IMG/VR virus record: IMGVR_UViG_3300007511_001192
Span: 1-21,604 of that record
Reading direction: 5' to 3' (one strand)
DNA from: a virus
Length of the DNA stretch: 21,604 nucleotides
Shown: positions 15,481 to 20,674 of the stretch, piece after piece
Layout: each line of letters begins with the position of its first letter
How positions within the stretch are numbered: position 1 is the first letter of the stretch
Notes under the pieces: generated by a model
Database searches by the model: none
What the model was told of the DNA's origin: nothing
What the model saw: the letters and a program-made list of their open reading frames with translations, nothing else
Position numbers and translations under genes: made by a program

Positions 15481-15762
15481 GCAGAATCTGCTTATGTCGT
15501 GCTTGACTATGCCCCTCAGGTTGTAGTCCTCAATTGTAAACTGGCAGTCTGGATCGTTCCGACAGTCCTCCAGGGCCCAGAATAGTTGCTTTGCGTTGTA
15601 GCATTTATCGGGCGCGTCCTGCTCGTCGAGCAGCGTGTCAATTATCGGCAAGGACACCATTAGTGCCGCCGCGACCAGAAGAAGAAACGCCATAAACTCC
15701 GTCAGCGTCTGGCCTTTCTCGGCTCTCCTGGCGCGATAAAATTGAAAAACATTTTCAGTCAT
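15460..15762 (-). CDS. Type IVb prepilin/TadE-like small protein
   Basis: From ATG 15762 (AAGGAG six bases upstream) the product is 100 aa. After a short basic leader (FYRARRAEKG) comes G17-Q18-T-L-T-E22-F, then a hydrophobic helix MAFLLLVAAALMVSLPII. A Gly before the cut, Glu at mature position 5 and a long hydrophobic helix are the hallmarks of type IV prepilin-peptidase substrates; the G-Q-x-L-x-E-F form is closest to Flp/TadE pilins. The mature part has four cysteines (about 54, 67, 73, 94). It is the last gene of the leftward operon, 60 nt after the methyltransferase. What a phage would do with it is unknown; interference with host pili is possible. A chance single-pass protein is the alternative. 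Confidence 0.65.
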   Translation of the reverse strand: MTENVFQFYRARRAEKGQTLTEFMAFLLLVAAALMVSLPIIDTLLDEQDAPDKCYNAKQLFWALEDCRNDPDCQFTIEDYNLRGIVKHDISRFCLVPVLD

Positions 15763-15822
15763 AATCTTCTCCTTTATGCACCGCATCAATGCGCTGCCCA
15801 ATCCATTTTTTCGCGTTGTCGG

Positions 15823-16608
15823 TCATTTCGACCTTGCACTCAGCACCCGCCAGGCTTTTGCTGCGGTTTGCGGCACGACTCCGTTCCCCAAGAGCCTAAG
15901 TCGGTCAGCCCGATTTTCACACCCATCAACCACTCGCAAAATTCCGGGTTCAGTTGCCCAGTACATTTCTCCCTGCCACCCTCCCTGTTTATCACTACCG
16001 TTGTAAGCGATTCTTGCGTTCCTTTTTTGTTCGTGTCGCGTCTCTGGTATCCCAGCCGTGCCTCGTGGGCTGACGGCGTCGGCCATAATAAACACCCGTT
16101 TTCTTTCGTGCGGCGCACCGACTTCTGCCGCGCTAAATATTCCCCATTCTGTGCGATAACCATCTTCCTCCAAGTCGGATATGACTGTCGACAGTCCAAG
16201 CGAAATGTGGCCGAAGACGTTTTCGAAGAAAACGCGAAAAGGTCTGACTGCTTGAATGATGTCCCTGATGTAAGGCCAGAGGTGCCTGGGATCATCTTTT
16301 CCTGCTCGCTTTCCGGCAGAGGAAAATGGCTGGCAGGGATATCCCCCAGTGATAACGCTAACTCTGTCTCGAAAGCATTCCACTGGGAGGGTTTTAAGAT
16401 CCGTCCAAACAGGTGCGGGAGCCAACTGAGCCGTTTCCATCTTCGCAACCAGGTTGGCAATGGCGAAGGCTTCGATCTCCACATGAGTGATGACTCGATG
16501 TCTAAACCCAGCAAGCTCAAGTCCTCTCTCGATACCCCCATATCCTGTGCAAAGACTGAGTACAGTGGGTAGTTGTTTGGGATTATCCACATCAGATTTC
16601 CCCAACAT
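15823..16608 (-). CDS. C5 cytosine DNA methyltransferase (Dcm family)
   Basis: The 261-aa enzyme shows the motifs in order: I (VLSLCTGYGGIERGLELAG), IV with the catalytic Cys92 (GGYPCQPFSSAG), VI (FFENV), VIII (HERKRVFI) and X (LLGNGVVPQTAAKAW). The target recognition region between VIII and X is only about 55 residues, which is short but usual for small phage orphan enzymes. It adds a methyl group to carbon 5 of cytosine, probably to hide phage DNA from host restriction; no partner endonuclease is seen. ATG 16608 has no good Shine-Dalgarno, whereas GTG 16590 in the same frame has GGGGA at a good distance and would still give motif I. The gene lies in the leftward operon. Confidence 0.93.
   Translation of the reverse strand: MLGKSDVDNPKQLPTVLSLCTGYGGIERGLELAGFRHRVITHVEIEAFAIANLVAKMETAQLAPAPVWTDLKTLPVECFRDRVSVITGGYPCQPFSSAGKRAGKDDPRHLWPYIRDIIQAVRPFRVFFENVFGHISLGLSTVISDLEEDGYRTEWGIFSAAEVGAPHERKRVFIMADAVSPRGTAGIPETRHEQKRNARIAYNGSDKQGGWQGEMYWATEPGILRVVDGCENRADRLRLLGNGVVPQTAAKAWRVLSARSK
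15840..16592 (-). CDS. Possible overprinted ORF inside the methyltransferase gene
   Basis: This 250-codon ORF lies wholly inside the methyltransferase gene on the same strand, in another frame. It starts with ATG 16592, which has GGGGA six bases upstream and overlaps the stop of a nine-codon leader. Segments such as SSLMWRSKPSPLPTWLRRW, SYPTWRKMVIAQNGEYL, LLWPTPSAHEARLG and GQLNPEFCEWLMG (followed by GLTDL) resemble, from memory, free-standing phage and prophage proteins annotated near C5 methyltransferases. Conserved codons of the methyltransferase read one base off would by themselves yield part of this; motif X upstream RVVDG...RADRLRLLGN lies over EWLMG...GLTDLGSWGT. It may be a true overprinted gene or a conserved artefact. 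Confidence 0.35.
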   Translation of the reverse strand: MWIIPNNYPLYSVFAQDMGVSREDLSLLGLDIESSLMWRSKPSPLPTWLRRWKRLSWLPHLFGRILKPSQWNAFETELALSLGDIPASHFPLPESEQEKMIPGTSGLTSGTSFKQSDLFAFSSKTSSATFRLDCRQSYPTWRKMVIAQNGEYLARQKSVRRTKENGCLLWPTPSAHEARLGYQRRDTNKKGTQESLTTVVINREGGREKCTGQLNPEFCEWLMGVKIGLTDLGSWGTESCRKPQQKPGGC

Positions 16609-16634
16609 AAAATTTGCTCATCCGCGTTTCTCCG

Positions 16635-16778
16635 TTATTTCGCCCGCGCGTTCGCCAGCAAAAACCTCAGGGTCCTGGCCCGCGTTGCTCGTCGAAAGGG
16701 GCAGTCCATGATCCACTTGTAGGCGTCTTTTCGCTTCGCCTCCAGCGTCTCGTTCTCTGCTCTCGTAGTAACCCTCAC
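16635..16778 (-). CDS. 47-aa basic protein, function unknown
   Basis: From GTG 16778 the product is 47 aa and strongly basic (RVTTRAENETLEAKRKDAY, then CPFRRATRARTLRFLLANARAK). GGAGG stands six bases before the GTG, and the GTG overlaps the lipoprotein stop as GTGA, so it is well placed to be translated by coupling. A longer reading back to 16892 would run through the lipoprotein gene and is not needed. The basic C-terminus could bind nucleic acid, but no family is recognised. Confidence 0.55.
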   Translation of the reverse strand: MRVTTRAENETLEAKRKDAYKWIMDCPFRRATRARTLRFLLANARAK

Positions 16779-17092
16779 TGAACACCTCCCCACTTCTTTT
16801 TCAAAATAACCATATCGACCTTCTTCTCGGAGTACCGCTCCGCGTTGACGCAGGACTGATGATAGTAGGCGATCGAGAGCCCGTTCTGCCACTCAGCTCC
16901 TATCTCTCCAGTGCCGACGCCACACGCCATTGAGTAATCCTCGCCGGTATCCGGGATCACGACGTTCATCTCGTTAAAGTCATGGCCGGCGCCCAGCTCT
17001 ATGTACGGCGAAGAGCCGCACCCGGAAAGGAGCAGCGCAAAGATCAGTATCAAGACGATACACGCGGCTGACAGTCTGGTAATTTTTCTCAC
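16775..17092 (-). CDS. Lipoprotein, phage-encoded
   Basis: From GTG 17092 the product is 105 aa. The N-terminus is a textbook lipoprotein signal: basic MRKITR, a hydrophobic stretch AACIVLILIFALL, and the lipobox LLSGC with the lipidated Cys at residue 25. The mature part is short and mixed, with cysteines in MACGVGTGE and HQSCVNAE. The GTG overlaps the exonuclease stop (GTGA) and AAGG lies seven bases upstream. It ought to sit in the periplasm or outer membrane; superinfection exclusion or a lysis role is possible but unproven. Confidence 0.75.
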   Translation of the reverse strand: MRKITRLSAACIVLILIFALLLSGCGSSPYIELGAGHDFNEMNVVIPDTGEDYSMACGVGTGEIGAEWQNGLSIAYYHQSCVNAERYSEKKVDMVILKKKWGGVQ

Positions 17093-17769
17093 ATGCCGAC
17101 CTTCTGCATCGCCTCGTAGATATGGACGACCTTCTTGACGTCTTTGATGTTGTACTCGGTCAGCGTGGCAAGGCAATCCGCCGTCCACCAGTCGAACACC
17201 ATTGACCCGTCCTCCTCGCCCACCGGGAGCTCTCCCCCCAGGGCTGCGTACAGGTCGTCCTGCTTCACGTAGGGCTGTCGCCCCCCGTACTGGCCGCACC
17301 ACTCCTTCATCGTGTCAATCGCGTCTGTGCCGCTGCGAGCGTCCTTCGGCAAGGCTATCGTTGGCTGTACGCGATTCACGACGCACCGCTGCCACAGAAT
17401 ACGCAGGTCGAAATCGATCACGTTGTGCCCGACGAACTGGTGGATGACGTCACGACCGCTAGATTCTGTCGCGGCGACCTTCGCGAAGTCTGCCAGGGAG
17501 ACAAACAGAGACTCCAGGAGCCACTGCTCGCCAAGCATATCGTTGCGCGTGATCGCCACTGGCTGGTCGGCGTACCCGAGCGGCTGAAATGCGACCGACA
17601 CAATCTCGCAGGTTAGCCCGTTCAGGGCGCGTCGACGATACTCCTCCTCGCGGTGTTCCTCGATGTACTTGTCGATCGACTCCTGCTTCTTGTAGTTCCC
17701 TGGAACCTTGACAACCGTGTCCTCGACCTTCCCGGACGGGATCGTCTCTATGTCTATTGCGATCTTCAT
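17089..17769 (-). CDS. DnaQ-like 3'-5' exonuclease (DEDD superfamily)
   Basis: From ATG 17769 the product is 226 aa. IAIDIETIP (D6, E8) is exonuclease motif I, HQFVGHNVIDFDLRIL is motif II with its Asp, and a late YNIKDVKKV supplies the final Asp of motif III. The middle resembles PolB-associated predicted exonucleases. It would degrade DNA or trim 3' ends; no DNA polymerase gene is in the window, so it may work with a phage or host polymerase or in recombination. An earlier in-frame ATG at 17832 gives an improbable Pro-rich lead; AGGAAG just before 17769 supports that start. It is followed at once by the lipoprotein gene. Confidence 0.85.
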   Translation of the reverse strand: MKIAIDIETIPSGKVEDTVVKVPGNYKKQESIDKYIEEHREEEYRRRALNGLTCEIVSVAFQPLGYADQPVAITRNDMLGEQWLLESLFVSLADFAKVAATESSGRDVIHQFVGHNVIDFDLRILWQRCVVNRVQPTIALPKDARSGTDAIDTMKEWCGQYGGRQPYVKQDDLYAALGGELPVGEEDGSMVFDWWTADCLATLTEYNIKDVKKVVHIYEAMQKVGM

Positions 17770-17916
17770 TGCTCTTCCTCGTGTTGAAATAGGCGCCCCC
17801 ATTCGCGGAACCGGAGGGGGCCAGCCAGCCATCTACAGACTTGCGCCTGACATCCGCTACCCTATTGCAGCCCTGAGGGTTCAGGCTGGAAGGGAATCGG
17901 CCCTTGCTGCTAATAA

Positions 17917-17944
17917 CGTCGTTGCTAACTAATAACTAACGACG
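17917..17944. repeat. Inverted repeat with AT-rich loop, upstream of the exonuclease gene
   Basis: Seven-base arms CGTCGTT (17917-17923) and AACGACG (17938-17944) flank a 14-nt loop that itself contains repeated TAAC. It lies in the 178-nt gap between the 65-aa gene and the exonuclease gene, straddling the stop region of the former. It could be an operator or an RNA hairpin within the operon. There is no T-run, so it is not a convincing terminator. Confidence 0.45.
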
Positions 17945-17947
17945 ATT

Positions 17948-18145
17948 CTATATTTCTTTTCGCACCCTGATATCCGATGTTTGGTGTACCTTAATATCCG
18001 ATTTTTTGTATGCTTGACTAATTACGCTCTCAAGGAAATCAGCATCAATTATCTTGCCTTTGTTGTGGGTGTCCTCCATGCCAGCAAGAAATCCGGCATG
18101 AAAGGCTGCCCTAATAGCGTCCTCAATGTATGACTTGTGATACAT
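17948..18145 (-). CDS. 65-aa protein, function unknown
   Basis: From ATG 18145 the product is 65 aa (MYHKSYIEDAIRAAFHAGFL...). Residues about 5-24 look like the EAF-x-AG helix frequent in small phage proteins. The rest is mixed charge (DIKVHQTSDIRVRKEI at the end). The Shine-Dalgarno is weak and the local DNA is AT-rich. It is compatible with the operon between the radical SAM gene and the exonuclease gene, but it could be a chance ORF. Confidence 0.5.
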   Translation of the reverse strand: MYHKSYIEDAIRAAFHAGFLAGMEDTHNKGKIIDADFLESVISQAYKKSDIKVHQTSDIRVRKEI

Positions 18146-18271
18146 AAAATTAGGTAATGCTCAACCCTCATATCACGTAATCAATCTTTTATTAGATAAA
18201 ACAATAAGTTACTGATTACTCGTATATAACGCTTACTATCAATTCCATTGGGGCCTAGGTATCACACATTC

Positions 18272-19228
18272 TCAATATGCAACGCACTCTTCGCACACAG
18301 TACCGCTCAAGTCTTTCTTTAGGTGCGCCTCGCGAATCCCCGTGAATTGTTCGTTATTCCAAATCTCCATCCAGTCATCATCATGAAGATTGCCAACCTG
18401 AAATCTCCCGTCTGCGTCAAAGCAGCACAGGGACACAATCCCGTCAGCGCGGACATGACCCTCAGTAAAAGCCGACCAGCAAGGCAAGGGGCTGACCAGG
18501 CCGCCTATTCGCCCCTGGTTTCCAGCGGTCGGCCTATACCCCAACTCCGCCTCTCGCTCGGTTGCTACCGATCCCATCGAATACAGCGGTAGCCAGTAGT
18601 GTTCATCAACAAAAGGCTCAACTCGCTCCTTGACAAGAGTCTCCATTCTCTCTTGCTGCTCTCCGTCATACTTGATTGATGACGCATATATCCTGGTCTT
18701 GTACTTGCACCTGTCTCGTATCTCACTCGTTCGCTTGAGATTAACAAGCGCTTGCTCATAGAGCTTCGCCTTAACCCCCATCACCTCTTCAAATTGCTCA
18801 TCATCAGAGGCGTTAATTGAAAACTTGAGCGAATCCAGCCCCGCATTCATCAGGGCATGAATAACCCTCTCACCGCACAAAGAGCCATTCGTGGTCAGAA
18901 AGACATAGGGCATGGCCAAATCCCACTTCAGCCACTGAACCGCCTGAACGGCTAACTCGGGGGCCATGAGGCTCTCACCCAAGTAAAAAATACCTATTTC
19001 CTCAACACCCGCCTCATGCATTTGAGCGGTTATCTTCTTGAAGAAATCAATACCCATGTCCTCTGAAACCTTGGGCTGCTCATCTCGCATCCTCAAAGCA
19101 CAGAAACCACACCGATAATTGCACCGCCCAGTCAATTCAATTTTGACCGACTTCGGGCAGGGGGGTTTAGCAGTTAAATATTCCGCAGGTATATGCGTAA
19201 TATTGTCGATCTTGTCCGTAATAGTCAC
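18272..19228 (-). CDS. Radical SAM enzyme with SPASM-like C-terminus
   Basis: From GTG 19228 (AGGAGAGG six bases upstream) the product is 318 aa. C36-N-Y-R-C40-G-F-C43 is the C-x3-C-x2-C cluster site that binds the iron-sulfur cluster used to cleave SAM. The following YLGESLMAP segment fits the GGE-like SAM-binding motif. The C-terminal part has LPCWSAFTEGHVRADGIVSLCC and ends C-E-E-C, matching a SPASM/twitch region that binds a second cluster. Such enzymes modify peptides, sugars or other small molecules; the substrate is unknown. The frame is open to 19282, but that start has no ribosome site. A phage gene of this class is unusual but recorded in marine viruses as I recall. Confidence 0.85.
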   Translation of the reverse strand: MTITDKIDNITHIPAEYLTAKPPCPKSVKIELTGRCNYRCGFCALRMRDEQPKVSEDMGIDFFKKITAQMHEAGVEEIGIFYLGESLMAPELAVQAVQWLKWDLAMPYVFLTTNGSLCGERVIHALMNAGLDSLKFSINASDDEQFEEVMGVKAKLYEQALVNLKRTSEIRDRCKYKTRIYASSIKYDGEQQERMETLVKERVEPFVDEHYWLPLYSMGSVATEREAELGYRPTAGNQGRIGGLVSPLPCWSAFTEGHVRADGIVSLCCFDADGRFQVGNLHDDDWMEIWNNEQFTGIREAHLKKDLSGTVCEECVAY

Positions 19229-19383
19229 TCTAGCCCTCTCCTTGTGACGGCTCACAAAAAACACACCGGCTAATTCAACCAATGCATCACAATAAAGTCG
19301 GGGACCAGCCTGGGGAGGGGACAGGCCGCTCTTCCGAGTAAAGTCCCCTATGCCCTAAGGCAATTCCATCCTTGGAAATAATG

Positions 19384-19599
19384 TCATCCTGACACCCTCA
19401 CGTTCACTTTCACATACTCCCCACCATGTAAGTTCTTACATACCCCCGTCGATACCGTTACCCGATCACCACCTTCTCCACCTACACAAATCAGGTCGAT
19501 CCCATCGTTGTCTATCCGTGGGTCACTCAAATGCTCGTACTCAAGAAGCGGAGCGCACCCTGACACAATCAATGATGATGCAAGCAAAATCTTTCTCAT
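19384..19599 (-). CDS. Small lipoprotein
   Basis: From ATG 19599 the product is 71 aa: MRKILLASSLIVSGC with a lipobox and lipidated Cys15, then LEYEHLSDPRIDNDGIDLIC and VCKNLHGGEYVKVNVRV. The segment around EHLSDP and the C-K-N-L-x-G-G ending is one I recall from small lipoproteins of tailed phages, without a known role. The frame is open further upstream to 19698 but that would remove the signal peptide from the N-terminus. The Shine-Dalgarno is weak. It sits 155 nt before the radical SAM gene. Confidence 0.72.
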   Translation of the reverse strand: MRKILLASSLIVSGCAPLLEYEHLSDPRIDNDGIDLICVGGEGGDRVTVSTGVCKNLHGGEYVKVNVRVSG

Positions 19600-19657
19600 C
19601 GCTCTGCGACAAAAATCCATCCACCCCCTCCTAAGCCCCCCGCTAAAGGTAATATTA

Positions 19658-19978
19658 CTAATCGTGTTTTTCCGTCGAATCCGGGGGTAGCACCCCACCC
19701 CCCAACCCCAGCTTTCGACGGATAACCGGCCCTTTTAAATCAAGGACTTGCGACCACGCCTCGGCCTCTTCCTCGGTTGGGTCATATCCAGCCAATTCCC
19801 AGTCATCCGCAGTGTCATCGTGACCAAGATCTTTGGTCATCCAAAGTCGCCCCTGCCCCATCCACATACCAGCCTTAACCATGCTGTCATGCCCCAAACA
19901 GCCCCGCCTTCCATAGTGCAAGTCCAGGGCCAGAGCCGTACCAAAACGCTCCCTGCATTTATTACAAATCCTCGCCAT
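19658..19978 (-). CDS. Zinc-finger-like small protein
   Basis: From ATG 19978 the product is 106 aa. The N-terminus reads ARICNKCRERFGTALALDLH and then GRRGC: C5-x2-C8-x12-H21-x5-C27, a C2HC zinc-binding finger of the C2H2 sort. The middle is Gly/Met/Trp-rich and the C-terminus Glu-rich. AGGAGG stands four bases before the ATG; a GTG three bases upstream is too close to it. It is the first gene of the leftward operon, just below the control region with the LexA-type and Fur-type boxes, so it may be early expressed. Nucleic-acid binding is plausible but not proved. Confidence 0.68.
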   Translation of the reverse strand: MARICNKCRERFGTALALDLHYGRRGCLGHDSMVKAGMWMGQGRLWMTKDLGHDDTADDWELAGYDPTEEEAEAWSQVLDLKGPVIRRKLGLGGGVLPPDSTEKHD

Positions 19979-20054
19979 CACCCCTCCTGGTTGACGTATT
20001 TATTGTTTTTTTGTTGTGGGCGGGTGTTCGTATGCACCTACACCCGATAATGGG

Positions 20055-20066
20055 AAAGCATGCTTT
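20055..20066. repeat. 12-bp perfect palindrome in a larger stem
   Basis: AAAGCATGCTTT is a perfect palindrome. It is flanked by CCCGA (20043-20047) and TCGGG (20067-20071), and TTTT follows on the plus strand, so a plus-strand hairpin with a short T-run could form. It lies 9 bp from the LexA-type box. It could be an operator or a weak plus-strand terminator. Confidence 0.4.
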
Positions 20067-20074
20067 TCGGGTTT

Positions 20075-20094
20075 TACTGTACGTATATACAGTT
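20075..20094. promoter_or_regulatory. LexA (SOS) box
   Basis: CTGTACGTATATACAG at 20077-20092 fits the E. coli-type LexA operator CTG-N10-CAG with a TA-rich centre; flanking bases TA and TT complete the usual 20-bp site. It is about 97 bp above the zinc-finger gene start. If bound by host LexA, the leftward operon would be repressed until DNA damage or SOS induction. The match to the palindromic ends is complete; a chance match in this AT-rich DNA cannot be excluded. Confidence 0.65.
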
Positions 20095-20116
20095 ATGCGT
20101 ATAATCGCTATTAAGT

Positions 20117-20144
20117 TAAAAACCGCATAGGTATAAGGTTTTTA
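20117..20144. repeat. 8-bp inverted repeat between the LexA-type and Fur-type boxes
   Basis: Arms TAAAAACC (20117-20124) and GGTTTTTA (20137-20144) are exact, with a 12-nt spacer. It is a candidate operator half-site pair or an RNA hairpin, with unknown binding protein. Confidence 0.45.
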
Positions 20145-20194
20145 GAGCCTAAATCACCCAAATTTGCGTTGGAATGCTCTAATTAGTGGCTAAA

Positions 20195-20209
20195 TGAGAA
20201 TTATTATCA
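20195..20209. promoter_or_regulatory. Fur-box-like palindrome
   Basis: TGAGAATTATTATCA matches the 7-1-7 Fur core TGATAAT-N-ATTATCA at 14 of 15 positions, the one change being T to G, which is itself common in Fur sites. Flanks AAA and ATT extend the AT-rich context. On the minus strand it reads TGATAATAATTCTCA. It is about 217 bp above the operon start. Iron-dependent control by the host Fur protein is the implied role; it is a sequence match only. Confidence 0.5.
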
Positions 20210-20260
20210 ATTGGTTGACAAAATCCGGGGTCTGTTTTCGCTGGCTCGGCGGGCCATTGC

Positions 20261-20300
20261 GTACAATCACATTCAATCACTAACTATCACACCCAATCAC
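20261..20300. repeat. Four phased 10-bp direct repeats (iteron-like)
   Basis: The bases fall into four decamers, GTACAATCAC, ATTCAATCAC, TAACTATCAC and ACCCAATCAC, each ending in C-A/T-ATCAC. The period is exactly 10 bp, close to one helical turn, so bound proteins would lie on one face of the DNA. A fifth, out-of-phase AATCAC occurs near 20152. This resembles a binding array for a replication initiator or regulator. Confidence 0.6.
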
Positions 20301-20537
20301 GCCCCACCCTAATCCATCCAGGGCGAGTACACGGCTCTCTAATCGATCTAACATCTGTCCCCTATACCTAAAGGTTGGTTACTACATGCTGGCTTGCTTA
20401 GGGCTGTGTATTGGCTGATGGGATGACTCCCCTTCGCGGATTTTCGCCCGATGAATCCGAATACCACTAAAAATAATTTTAAGTCACTGATTCTTAGCGA
20501 ATTATATATTTGCATACTATATTACTTAAACGGATAA

Positions 20538-20562
20538 TCTCTGCGACATCAACACGCGGAGA
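20538..20562. repeat. Imperfect inverted repeat
   Basis: TCTCTGCG (20538-20545) and CGCGGAGA (20555-20562) pair at 7 of 8 positions around a 9-nt loop. No T-run follows on either strand. Function is unknown. Confidence 0.35.
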
Positions 20563-20621
20563 TATCAGTGTACAAAGTAATCGACATCCGAACGAACAGG
20601 GTAGTTCATATCTGCCACAGT

Positions 20622-20635
20622 CACGCTCAGGCGTG
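20622..20635 (-). repeat. Stem-loop just after the small-terminase-like gene
   Basis: CACGC-TCAG-GCGTG forms a 5-bp stem with a 4-nt loop, about 40 nt beyond the minus-strand stop at 20675. It is at a terminator-like position for leftward transcripts, but no U-run follows, so factor-independent termination is doubtful. Confidence 0.35.
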
Positions 20636-20674
20636 GCTGATCATAGTAAAATCGCCCTGGCTGGCTTTGCAGTC

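Larger units (their letters stand above)
19979..20674. other. Non-coding AT-rich control region upstream of the leftward operon
   Basis: About 0.7 kb without a convincing gene, lying between the zinc-finger gene (start 19978) and the small-terminase-like gene (stop 20675), both on the minus strand. It is much richer in A and T than the virion arm and holds a LexA-type box, a Fur-type box, four phased decamers, an 8-bp inverted repeat and hairpins, listed separately. On the plus strand a TTGACA at 20215-20220 has no good -10 element. No sigma-70 promoter could be fixed with confidence on the minus strand either. It may be the operon promoter region, a replication origin, or both. Confidence 0.7.

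Noticed and set aside
15742-16572. 276-codon plus-strand ORF opposite the methyltransferase
   Set aside because: Antisense to a clear enzyme gene, Ser/Cys/Pro-rich with no recognisable motif. Unlike the same-strand second frame, nothing in it recalls a known family.
16775-17302. 175-aa reading of the second lipoprotein
   Set aside because: The first 70 residues run through the exonuclease gene in the wrong frame and bury the signal peptide; GTG 17092 is better.
20215-20220. TTGACA as a -35 element on the plus strand
   Set aside because: No TATAAT-like element at 16-18 bp and no plus-strand gene downstream.
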